DNA of 12,804 nt from Fimiplasma intestinipullorum (GTDB lineage Bacteria > Bacillota_I > Bacilli_A > Erysipelotrichales > Coprobacillaceae), in the NCBI GenBank assembly GCA_018715065.1, contig DVMJ01000033.1, forward strand, positions 1 to 12,804, read 5' to 3'. The stretch's first letter is position 1. Every line of letters starts with the position of its first letter. This document shows positions 6,208-12,218 of this stretch, one piece after another. Both the position numbers and the translations under genes were made by a program. The notes below the pieces were generated by a model, which worked only from the letters and a program-made list of their open reading frames with translations, was not told where the DNA came from and ran no database searches.

Positions 6208-7330
6208 ATTTTGAAGGATATAATTGCAGATCGACGATCTCATTATGCGTTCCGATGCGAATCGGGAGCTGAAAGAAGCCCGCGCCTGAGGTGATGATGG
6301 CCTGCGTCCTGCCGAAGGTTTCATGTCCGTAAAAATAATGTTTGCCGTTAGCCATCCGGGTCAGGATCGTGATTGGAAAGAATTGGCCCTTATGCGTATG
6401 ACCGCATAAGACGAGATCAGCCTTGTAGGTGATCGCCTCGGGAATGTTGCCAGGGTTATGATCCAAAACCACAATCGAATGATTAGGATCCAATGTTTTT
6501 AAATCCACGTCACTTCGCTGGTGATGGCTGGCATCACTCCGACCTACCAGGCAGATCGCCTGAGTGTGGGCGGTCTGATTATCCAGCAGATGAATCTTAG
6601 CGTCAGTTAGAAATTGTCTGAAGATAGGATCATCAGAGGCAGGATCATGATTGCCTAAAACGGCATAGATGCCTTCTTTCACTTGGATCTCTCGAAATGC
6701 CTGACTGATGCGATGCAGTTTTTGGGGATCATTCAAAATATGGTTATTGGCATCAATGATATCGCCGCTGATGACCACTAGATCCGCATGCAGTTGGTTG
6801 ATTTGATGGACCATTTTTTGGATATGTTTTTCGCTGACAAAAGCCCCCAGGTGAAGATCACTGACGAGTGCGATCCGATAGGGATAAGCGAGCTTCTCTA
6901 AGTGAAGCGTATAGGTCTTGGTATGAATGAAATGGGTCTGTACAAAACCATAGGTCACAATGAGCAAAGCCATGCCATGGGTTAATAAGATCCCATCTGA
7001 TCGCCAAGAGGCAAAAGGATAAAAGAAGCTGAGAATGAGCCAAAGCAAAAGCAGCAGGATCTGATAGATCAAGTAACTGGAAACAAATCCTACGAAGATA
7101 TCCACCTTCGGCTGTGGCCAGCGTTCAGTGATCCATTTTTGCGTATAGACGATCATTCCCAGGATGAATGTCATTGCCCCAAGTACGCATGTCCATATGC
7201 TTGACTGGCATCGCTGCCAGCCAGCTAGACCGGTCATGAGCGTATCCAAGCCGATCGCTAATAGTATGACAACGTTAAAACATTTCGCAAACCCCTCTGT
7301 CTCAAGCCATTTTCCAAAACGTGTGGTCAT
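6206..7330 (-). CDS. Membrane-anchored metallophosphoesterase (YkuE/YaeI-like)
   Basis: The 374-residue protein has two parts. The N-terminal 135 residues hold about four hydrophobic segments (near 17-35, 45-63, 79-102 and 114-132). The rest is a calcineurin-like phosphoesterase with all metal-site motifs: VSDLHLG (D158, H160), SGDIID (D190), LGNHD (N227, H228), LDHNP (H291) and GHTHKGQ (H311, H313). The layout matches YkuE/YaeI-type enzymes, some of which cleave pyrophosphate bonds in lipid or nucleotide substrates. The substrate here is unknown, and the active domain should face the cytoplasm or membrane surface. Two ATGs are possible: the one at 7339 abuts AAAGGAG (7340-7346) with no spacer, so the ATG at 7330, 9 nt away, is preferred. 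The gene converges on the aldolase gene and shares its terminator. Confidence 0.88.
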   Translation of the reverse strand: MTTRFGKWLETEGFAKCFNVVILLAIGLDTLMTGLAGWQRCQSSIWTCVLGAMTFILGMIVYTQKWITERWPQPKVDIFVGFVSSYLIYQILLLLLWLILSFFYPFASWRSDGILLTHGMALLIVTYGFVQTHFIHTKTYTLHLEKLAYPYRIALVSDLHLGAFVSEKHIQKMVHQINQLHADLVVISGDIIDANNHILNDPQKLHRISQAFREIQVKEGIYAVLGNHDPASDDPIFRQFLTDAKIHLLDNQTAHTQAICLVGRSDASHHQRSDVDLKTLDPNHSIVVLDHNPGNIPEAITYKADLVLCGHTHKGQFFPITILTRMANGKHYFYGHETFGRTQAIITSGAGFFQLPIRIGTHNEIVDLQLYPSK

Positions 7331-7352
7331 TGTGCCCATCTCCTTTGATTTT

Positions 7353-7380
7353 ATTATAATTCTTTAAGGCAAAAATGCAA
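7353..7380 (-). promoter_or_regulatory. Promoter of the membrane phosphoesterase gene
   Basis: On the minus strand a perfect TATAAT -10 box (7353-7358) lies 16 bp downstream of TTGCAT (7375-7380), a partial -35 box. The ribosome site at 7340-7346 follows closely, giving a very short leader. Confidence 0.5.
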
Positions 7381-7432
7381 TTTTCATGATCAATAGCTAT
7401 TATCTCTTGTAGCCAGGAAACAAGACAAAGAC

Positions 7433-7457
7433 AAAAAAGCTGAGCGACGAGCTCAGC
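7433..7457 (-). terminator. Intrinsic terminator of the S9 peptidase gene
   Basis: Read on the minus strand, GCTGAGC and GCTCAGC arms (7451-7457 and 7439-7445) enclose a 5-nt loop and are followed by six Ts (7433-7438). It starts 8 nt after the peptidase stop codon and insulates the phosphoesterase promoter from it. Confidence 0.85.
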
Positions 7458-7465
7458 CTTCGTAC

Positions 7466-9454
7466 TTATTTTAAGTGTTTTTCCATCCAGTTGGTGATTT
7501 CTTCCAGGCGTTTGACACGGTGTTTCGGTTTACCACTGCGGCTTAATTCATGGTTTTCCCCTTTAAACATGCAAAGTCTTGCTTCCACCCCATTCTCGAT
7601 CAAGGCACTGTACATCTGCATGCCTTCGCTGTATGGGCAGCGGTAATCCTCATTACTGTGGATAAACAGGGTCGGAGTTGTGACCTGGTTGGCATATTTG
7701 AGCGGTGAATGCCACCAGAGCTTTTCGATATTGTCCCAGGTCGTTGCTGCCATCTGATCAGCACCGAAATATTCTCCAATATCGGATGTGTGCGCGAAGC
7801 TGATCCAATTAGCAATCGAACGCTGGCTGGCCGCGGCTTTAAAGCGCTGGGTATGTCCGATGATCCAGTTGGTCATGAAACCGCCGTAGCTGCCACCGGT
7901 CACACCTAAGCGACTGGCATCAATATCCGGATAGCGTTGAAGCACGACATCGGTAAAAGCCATCAGATCATCATAGTCGATCGTTCCGTATTTACCGCGC
8001 AGATCCGCAAAGGCATTGCCGCGTCCGTCTCCGCCACGCGGATTCATGAAGAAGACAAAGTAGCCAAGGTTGGCCCAGACCTGCATCTCATGCGTAAAGG
8101 TCGTTCCATAGACCGTCTTTGGGCCTCCATGGATATCCAAAATGGCGGGATATTTGTGTCCCGGCTGGTAATCGCGAGGGGTCATGACCCAACCATAGAG
8201 TTCCAGATCGCCCTGAAGGAATGTGCAGGTTTCAAGTGGGCGAACATCTTTGGTTTCCTGCACCCACTCATTATAGGAAGAAATGCGCTCGTGTTTCTTA
8301 CTCGTCAGATCATAGCGATACAGCTCCTGCAAACGGGAATCATGCATGCCAACGTAAAGCAGGGTCGTGTCATGGATATCTAAGCAGTCCATACTGCCTT
8401 CTTTTTGTAAGACCGGCGTGATCTGGCCGGATTTATTTAAGCTGTATAAATGGCTATCGTTGATTTGCGTCGTGATAAAGTAGTAGGTATCATTGACCAG
8501 TTTGGCTGATTTACCGGAACCAAGACGGCAGTCACTGCCCACACTTGAACCAAAAGTTTCCCCAAAGCTCGCCAGCAATTCCAGCTTGCCATCTTTGAGC
8601 CAGTAAAAATTTGGATTTTCATTCATGCCATAGTTTTGACGCATGCTGGCAACGACCATCAGGTCCTTTCCCCATGGCTGCAGACGATAGATCGCAGGCG
8701 CAGCCGGTTCATACAATGTCGTTAAGGTCTCTGTTTTCAGGTCATAGGCATAAATGCCGGTTTGATCCTTCATATGCGTTGTATAGGACTCAGCTGCAAA
8801 ATAAAGGATAGAAGCTGTCTGATTTAACTCATAGCTGCCCACATCCATGTTTGGTTCACTGATGGGTTGAAGGAAGTCTTTTTTGGCATCATAGACAAAT
8901 AGTGAAGCCCGCGTTTTATTGGTATAGCCCTGACCGTTTCCATAGAAAGGCAGTTCATCGAGAACTTCATAATCCTGCATCTCTTTTTTCTCTTTGAGCA
9001 GTTCTTCTCGACTGGTCGCATCCAGTGTATAGGCACGGGAATAGTTCAAATCATAATGAACATAGAGAATATATTGATCCTGACGGATCGGTTTGATGCC
9101 CATCACCGTTAAGGGGATCGTGAAGGCCTTGAGCGCTTCACCGCCATCTAAGCTTAGACGATAGAAAACCGTTCTTTCTTCTCCTTTTTCCAGCGCTTCT
9201 TTATCCTTTTCATCGCGGATATTGCTGAAGAGAAGCGTTTTGTCATCCTGCCAGAAATAAAGGCTTTCTTTTCCTGTCCCCGTCAGTTGACGATGATGTT
9301 TACCGTCGTAAAGATAGAGAAAATGTTGATAACCATTGTGATCCCAGTCACAGTTGCTTAGAACATAAGCCGCTTTCTTGCCATCCGGTGTAAATTGAAT
9401 ATTGGATATGAAACGATATTTCAGAAAATCTTTTAGTTCGAGTTGTTCTTTCAT
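7466..9454 (-). CDS. S9 family peptidase (acylaminoacyl-peptidase / prolyl oligopeptidase type)
   Basis: The 662-residue protein is a serine peptidase that trims short peptides. There is no signal peptide, so it should act in the cytoplasm. Residues 1 to about 400 show repeated strand patterns with the TPDGKKAAYVLS type of opening, as expected of the seven-bladed beta-propeller that limits access to the active site. The C-terminal alpha/beta-hydrolase domain (about 410-662) carries DIHGGPK (oxyanion region, 440-446), the nucleophile motif TGGSYGG with S522, the acid D603 in HSNEDYRCP, and the base H635 in KGENHELSRSG. This is the S9C layout of Bacillus YuxL-like proteins. ATG 9454 is preceded by a consensus AAAGGAGG at good spacing. 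It has its own promoter and terminator and is probably monocistronic, though the gene at 9527-10105 lies upstream with no clear terminator between them. Confidence 0.92.
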   Translation of the reverse strand: MKEQLELKDFLKYRFISNIQFTPDGKKAAYVLSNCDWDHNGYQHFLYLYDGKHHRQLTGTGKESLYFWQDDKTLLFSNIRDEKDKEALEKGEERTVFYRLSLDGGEALKAFTIPLTVMGIKPIRQDQYILYVHYDLNYSRAYTLDATSREELLKEKKEMQDYEVLDELPFYGNGQGYTNKTRASLFVYDAKKDFLQPISEPNMDVGSYELNQTASILYFAAESYTTHMKDQTGIYAYDLKTETLTTLYEPAAPAIYRLQPWGKDLMVVASMRQNYGMNENPNFYWLKDGKLELLASFGETFGSSVGSDCRLGSGKSAKLVNDTYYFITTQINDSHLYSLNKSGQITPVLQKEGSMDCLDIHDTTLLYVGMHDSRLQELYRYDLTSKKHERISSYNEWVQETKDVRPLETCTFLQGDLELYGWVMTPRDYQPGHKYPAILDIHGGPKTVYGTTFTHEMQVWANLGYFVFFMNPRGGDGRGNAFADLRGKYGTIDYDDLMAFTDVVLQRYPDIDASRLGVTGGSYGGFMTNWIIGHTQRFKAAASQRSIANWISFAHTSDIGEYFGADQMAATTWDNIEKLWWHSPLKYANQVTTPTLFIHSNEDYRCPYSEGMQMYSALIENGVEARLCMFKGENHELSRSGKPKHRVKRLEEITNWMEKHLK

Positions 9455-9488
9455 AATGAACCTCCTTTGTCACATGATCTTTAATTTG

Positions 9489-9517
9489 ATTATAGGCCGA
9501 TTGTCCCTTAAAAGCAA
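9489..9517 (-). promoter_or_regulatory. Promoter of the S9 peptidase gene
   Basis: Minus strand: TTGCTT (9512-9517) and a perfect TATAAT (9489-9494) are 17 bp apart, about 30 nt ahead of the start codon. It lies within the short gap after the upstream minus-strand gene. Confidence 0.6.
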
Positions 9518-9526
9518 GACATTGCC

Positions 9527-10105
9527 TTAGAGAATGATCTGGCGCCGTTCCTTTTGGGAAATGGCTTCATAAGCCAGTGCTTCTTCATTCATGATGCTTA
9601 GATCTTCAGCCTGGTAATGATAGGAGACAAGTTGTTGGGTTTGAAGATGATAGACATAGACTTCACTGATACAGTTGATATAGATCTGCTGGTAAAAGAG
9701 ATCATGATAACGTTGTCCATAGAAATACGCCAGCAAAAGATCGGCATCTAAATTGTGACAATGCGAGAAAATATATAATCCATTACAGTCATAGACCTTG
9801 TAATGTGCACTCTTCTTTTGTTTACGATCAATCGCATGACTGATTTTCTGCAAGACAAAGGGGATATGCGATTCCTTTTGATCAAACGGATTTAGATCAC
9901 CGGAAGCATATAAGGCCTTTTTGATATCCGCGACCGCTTCTTTAGGCGTGAGGGCTTGTGTGACTTCAATTCCCATATTCAATACAGGGAGCCTAAGGTC
10001 CGGGCAGTCATCGATGATGATCATGTCAGCAGATAACTGCAGGATCGAAAGCAGCGTCATCGCTGCGTATTTTTCAAAATAGTTTTTGCTGTAAGTCCTT
10101 TTCAT
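9527..10105 (-). CDS. Uncharacterised protein with a PD-(D/E)XK-nuclease-like motif
   Basis: I do not recognise a named family for this 192-residue protein. Its N-terminal half contains IIIDDCPDLRLPVLNMGIEVT (29-49). The spacing of a hydrophobic strand, PD (D36), a gap, then GIEVT (E47-T49) resembles the metal-binding core of PD-(D/E)XK nucleases, with threonine where lysine is usual. The rest is rich in Tyr, His and Gln, ending in an ISQKERRQIIL tail; no membrane segment or signal peptide is seen. In-frame ATGs lie at 10123, 10117, 10111 and 10105. An extended -10 box (10122-10130) overlaps the first, so a transcript from it would lack the upstream ones. ATG 10105 is chosen because GGTGAT (10110-10115) precedes it. 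It lies just downstream of the HTH regulator, on the same strand. Confidence 0.6.
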   Translation of the reverse strand: MKRTYSKNYFEKYAAMTLLSILQLSADMIIIDDCPDLRLPVLNMGIEVTQALTPKEAVADIKKALYASGDLNPFDQKESHIPFVLQKISHAIDRKQKKSAHYKVYDCNGLYIFSHCHNLDADLLLAYFYGQRYHDLFYQQIYINCISEVYVYHLQTQQLVSYHYQAEDLSIMNEEALAYEAISQKERRQIIL

Positions 10106-10121
10106 CTTCATCACCATTACC

Positions 10122-10130
10122 ATTATATCA
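10122..10130 (-). promoter_or_regulatory. Extended -10 promoter overlapping start codons
   Basis: Minus strand TGATATAAT (TG at 10129-10130, TATAAT at 10122-10127) is a consensus extended -10. The last two bases of TATAAT are the first two of an in-frame ATG (10121-10123). A transcript from here should begin near 10115, so the expected leader is very short. No convincing -35 is seen at 16-18 bp. Confidence 0.45.
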
Positions 10131-10184
10131 TACCCCTTATGCGAAGCGTTGACATTTAAAATATAAAATAGTGATTTGTTGCGA

Positions 10185-11360
10185 TTATTGAATAAGTTTT
10201 TGTAGATAAAGCAGAGCTTCTTTTTCATTATGGAGATGTGAGAGATGATCGTACAGTTGCTCATATAAAAAGTGGCGTGTTTCCCAATTAAGCGTTTGTA
10301 CAAAGTTTTTTTCAATTCTGTACAGCGTCGAAAGCGCAGTTTTTCCATAAGGATATTTGATTGTGTATCTTAGCCACTGAAAAAACAAACGATATAATTG
10401 GTTGGGACTGTTTACTGTATCTAATAGTGCAATTGCCTTTTGTGGTTCTTCAATTCGATAATAAGCATAGGCTTGACCAAATACCTGATTTAAACTACAT
10501 AACGGGTCAAAGTAATCGATTGCTTGCAAGTATTCTCTAATGAATATATGTGTCCACCCTAAACACTCTTTTATAAAGTTGATACGGTCGGTATATCTAT
10601 TGCTTTGTTCAAAAAGCAATATCTTGTTTAAGATTTGTATAGCTTTTTGTGGATTTTTCATGTGATTAGCGTAAGCGGCTTTGGTTATGAGTATTTCGTG
10701 TTCCCAATAGGATGATTCTTGTTTTAAAGAATTTGGAAAATGCTCCAGGTAAGCAACGTAATCTTCAAAACTGAGATCATAATAGAGTTGGGCTAGGGCT
10801 ATTATTTCTGGTTCATTGACTGTTTCAAGCTGTTGATAGACTTGTTGGCATTGGTCATAAAGAACTCGATCTTTTGCTAAAGCAAATGCAAGTAGTCCAC
10901 AAGCATATAACAAGGAGTAAAGATATTCAGGAAGAAAAGAAACAAATGGTTCTATTTTTCTAAAATGGTCGATAAAAGAAAAATAATTATAATGACTTAA
11001 CAAATCAGCACAGCTTTCCAAAACGTAAAAATAAAGTAAATAAAAACTATTTTGATGTGCATCCAACCACTTTAAGCATTGACGATGACTGAACTGACCA
11101 GTTTGAATAGCAGATAGTTGTTGAGAGATTTCTTCCAAATTCACATTTAGTTTGTATGCTTGATCAACAGAAATTTGGTACACATTTAGTAATGCATGAA
11201 TGGAATCAACACTAGGCTTAATAGATCCATTTTCTACTTTGCTGTAGTATGACTCACTCATTTTAGTCTCTAGGGCAATATATTTTAAGGTTTGATCTAA
11301 TCTTTTACGTTCAATTTTAAATAGGAAAGCGGGGCATGGCCTCCAATGAACTGATGACAT
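10185..11360 (-). CDS. HTH regulator with TPR-like C-terminus (RRNPP/Rgg-like)
   Basis: The 391-residue protein begins with an XRE-type helix-turn-helix (about 14-62) with the diagnostic stretch MSESYYSKVENGSIKPS followed by VDSIHALLNVYQI. The remaining 330 residues are helical with repeating aromatic/Ala patterns such as LAQLYYDLSFEDYVAYLEHF and PQKAIQILNKIL, typical of the TPR-like repeats of Rgg, PlcR and PrgX regulators. In that group the C-terminal domain binds a short exported and re-imported peptide, and the dimer controls neighbouring genes. That the same holds here is inference. The start ATG 11360 is 9 nt from GGAG. It diverges from the secreted-protein gene at 11822 across an AT-rich region with several inverted repeats. 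No linked short pheromone gene was identified. It is more AT-rich than the peptidase gene, hinting at horizontal acquisition of this block. Confidence 0.78.
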   Translation of the reverse strand: MSSVHWRPCPAFLFKIERKRLDQTLKYIALETKMSESYYSKVENGSIKPSVDSIHALLNVYQISVDQAYKLNVNLEEISQQLSAIQTGQFSHRQCLKWLDAHQNSFYLLYFYVLESCADLLSHYNYFSFIDHFRKIEPFVSFLPEYLYSLLYACGLLAFALAKDRVLYDQCQQVYQQLETVNEPEIIALAQLYYDLSFEDYVAYLEHFPNSLKQESSYWEHEILITKAAYANHMKNPQKAIQILNKILLFEQSNRYTDRINFIKECLGWTHIFIREYLQAIDYFDPLCSLNQVFGQAYAYYRIEEPQKAIALLDTVNSPNQLYRLFFQWLRYTIKYPYGKTALSTLYRIEKNFVQTLNWETRHFLYEQLYDHLSHLHNEKEALLYLQKLIQ

Positions 11361-11390
11361 ACTTCATTACTCCCTTCGCTTGATAGAAAA

Positions 11391-11419
11391 ATTATAGAAA
11401 AAAATAAGAATAATGTAAA
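11391..11419 (-). promoter_or_regulatory. Promoter of the HTH/TPR regulator gene
   Basis: Minus strand TTTACA (11414-11419), a 17-bp spacer and a perfect TATAAT (11391-11396) give a near-consensus promoter. Transcription should start near 11384, leaving a leader of about 24 nt that contains the GGAG ribosome site. Confidence 0.68.
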
Positions 11420-11441
11420 GAATAATCGCTAATATTTCATA

Positions 11442-11502
11442 TTTTGACAAATATGTGGTTTAATTTCACATGATTCAAAAAAATATCTTTTACTTTTTTT
11501 GA
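11442..11502. repeat. Nested TCAAA/TTTGA inverted repeats between divergent genes
   Basis: Three dyads overlap here: TTTTGA (11442-11447) with TCAAAA (11475-11480); ATGTG (11453-11457) with CACAT (11467-11471); and TCAAAAAAA (11475-11483) with TTTTTTTGA (11494-11502) across a 10-nt spacer. They lie 23 bp or more upstream of the regulator's -35 box. A regulator operator is plausible, but AT-richness makes some dyads expected by chance. Confidence 0.4.
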
Positions 11503-11650
11503 TTGATACTAACGTTTGATAGATCGTGCGAATAATGTCGAATTATTATACTTTAAACTTTAATGATAATCTATTCAATAAAATTCTTACTCAAAACACT
11601 ATTTTTTAAAAAAATTGTAGTTTTCAAGTTTTTGAATATTGATTTTTAGT

Positions 11651-11667
11651 TCAAATCTGAAGTTTGA
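11651..11667. promoter_or_regulatory. Candidate operator overlapping the -35 box
   Basis: TCAAA (11651-11655) and TTTGA (11663-11667) form a dyad with a 7-nt spacer. Its right arm overlaps the -35 hexamer at 11664-11669. A second dyad, TTCAA-gttt-TTGAA, lies 15 bp upstream (11623-11636). The position would suit control by the divergent regulator; binding is inferred only. Confidence 0.35.
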
Positions 11668-11691
11668 TTTTTCTTGGGAAGTTGATATAAT
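11664..11691 (+). promoter_or_regulatory. Promoter of the secreted small-protein gene
   Basis: TTGATT (11664-11669) lies 16 bp upstream of TATAAT (11686-11691), with an extended -10 TG at 11683-11684. Transcription should start near 11698, giving a leader of about 124 nt before ATG 11822. Confidence 0.6.
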
Positions 11692-11746
11692 AAAATTGTG
11701 GAAGCGAATACATCAATTCCATGATTCATTTTTAGGGAAGATCACT

Positions 11747-11796
11747 TGGGCCCAGCTCTAAAAATGATATATTTCAAGAGCATTGCTCTTCACTGG
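11747..11796 (+). promoter_or_regulatory. Structured 5' leader with alternative pairings
   Basis: AAGAGC (11776-11781) can pair with GCTCTT (11785-11790) as a tight hairpin. It can instead pair through AGAGC with the upstream GCTCT (11755-11759). A palindrome TGGGCCCA (11747-11754) and a CCAG/CTGG pairing (11752-11755 with 11793-11796) add to the fold. No T-run follows, so it is not an ordinary terminator. A regulatory role is speculative. Confidence 0.3.
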
Positions 11797-11821
11797 TTTA
11801 AATCAGAAGGGAGGAAAGGTC

Positions 11822-12175
11822 ATGAAACTTTCCAGAAAATTAAAGATGTTAGGCATTGGTACTTGCGTAGCAGCAACAATTGTTGTTGGCGGGACATCGG
11901 GTGCTAGTGCGAGGGCTCTTTTAGAAAGCTATAGTAGTGTAGATAAGAGCGGTACAAATGTAGGTGCATCTGTGGAAACATACTCAGAGGCATGGACGAA
12001 TGGTGTAAATCAGATTGTAGGTATTAACATGTGTGAAATTACTCCTAATATTGGATATGTGGCAAATCGAAATGTTGGAGTATCAGATGATTTTAAAAGA
12101 ATTGAGATAGAGTGTGACATTAAACGTGTCAATCAGACTGATCATTTCTATAAAGAACATGTTTATTTCAGATAA
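11822..12175 (+). CDS. Secreted small two-cysteine protein, unknown function
   Basis: This 117-residue preprotein has a clear Sec signal peptide: basic start MKLSRKLK, hydrophobic core MLGIGTCVAATIVVGG, and an ASA signal-peptidase site at 28-30. The predicted mature part is 87 residues with two cysteines (C71 in INMCEIT and C98 in IECDIKR) that could form one disulfide. It shows alternating polar/hydrophobic strands suggesting a beta-rich fold, ending DHFYKEHVYFR. I do not recognise the family. Size, export and the ABC ATPase gene 43 bp downstream resemble lactococcin-972-like bacteriocin loci, but no firm sequence match is claimed. The start at 11822 sits 7 nt after GGGAGG (11809-11814); upstream in-frame non-ATG codons would disrupt the signal peptide. 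A strong terminator overlaps its stop codon. It could be a bacteriocin, a signal, or a surface or immunity factor. Confidence 0.68.
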   Translation: MKLSRKLKMLGIGTCVAATIVVGGTSGASARALLESYSSVDKSGTNVGASVETYSEAWTNGVNQIVGINMCEITPNIGYVANRNVGVSDDFKRIEIECDIKRVNQTDHFYKEHVYFR

Positions 12176-12196
12176 AAGGCGGTTTACCCGCCTTTT
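12174..12196. terminator. Strong hairpin terminator after the secreted-protein gene
   Basis: AAAAGGCGG (12174-12182) and CCGCCTTTT (12188-12196) form a perfect 9-bp stem with loop TTTAC, overlapping the upstream stop codon. The downstream arm supplies TTTT, and the hairpin is nearly symmetrical so could act on both strands. It sits between the secreted-protein gene and the ABC ATPase gene, so it may leave abundant short mRNA and only partial read-through. Confidence 0.75.
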
Positions 12197-12218
12197 GCTA
12201 TAATTAGGGGTGACGATT

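Larger units (their letters stand above)
11361..11821. other. AT-rich divergent intergenic region of 461 bp
   Basis: No convincing coding region is seen on either strand. It holds the regulator promoter (11391-11419), a cluster of inverted repeats (11442-11502), a short dyad AATAAT/ATTATT (11531-11547), and TTCAA-gttt-TTGAA (11623-11636). It also holds the TCAAA/TTTGA dyad and promoter of the secreted-protein gene, and a structured leader. The concentration of signals and the very low GC set it apart from other gaps in the window. Confidence 0.6.

Noticed and set aside
7937..8421. Plus-strand open frames inside the S9 peptidase gene
   Set aside because: They are antisense to strongly motif-supported coding sequence and have no ribosome site or recognisable domains.
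10149..10168. Plus-strand TTGACA with nearby TATAAA
   Set aside because: Spacing between the boxes is only about 7 bp, and no plus-strand gene follows.
10106..10348. Long N-terminal extension of the minus-strand nuclease-like protein
   Set aside because: The extra 80 residues run out of frame into the end of the regulator gene and are low-complexity; start codons with expression signals lie at 10105-10123.
11475..11502. CRISPR-like or terminator reading of the A7/T7 inverted repeat
   Set aside because: There is one unit only, the stem is A/T throughout apart from one C/G pair, and it is not at a gene end; treated as a possible operator.
11783..11821. N-terminal extension of the secreted protein from TTG 11783
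   Set aside because: The added residues would precede and spoil a textbook signal peptide, and the GGGAGG ribosome site lies within them, directly serving ATG 11822.
11822..12175. Firm assignment of the small protein to lactococcin 972
   Set aside because: Only size, signal peptide and gene order agree; the characteristic sequence is not recognisable and the two mature cysteines do not fit the type member.
12196..12204. Extended -10 (TGCTATAAT) as a promoter for the ABC ATPase gene
   Set aside because: Transcription would start near 12211, inside or past the ribosome site at 12206-12213, and there is no -35 match; kept only as a remark.
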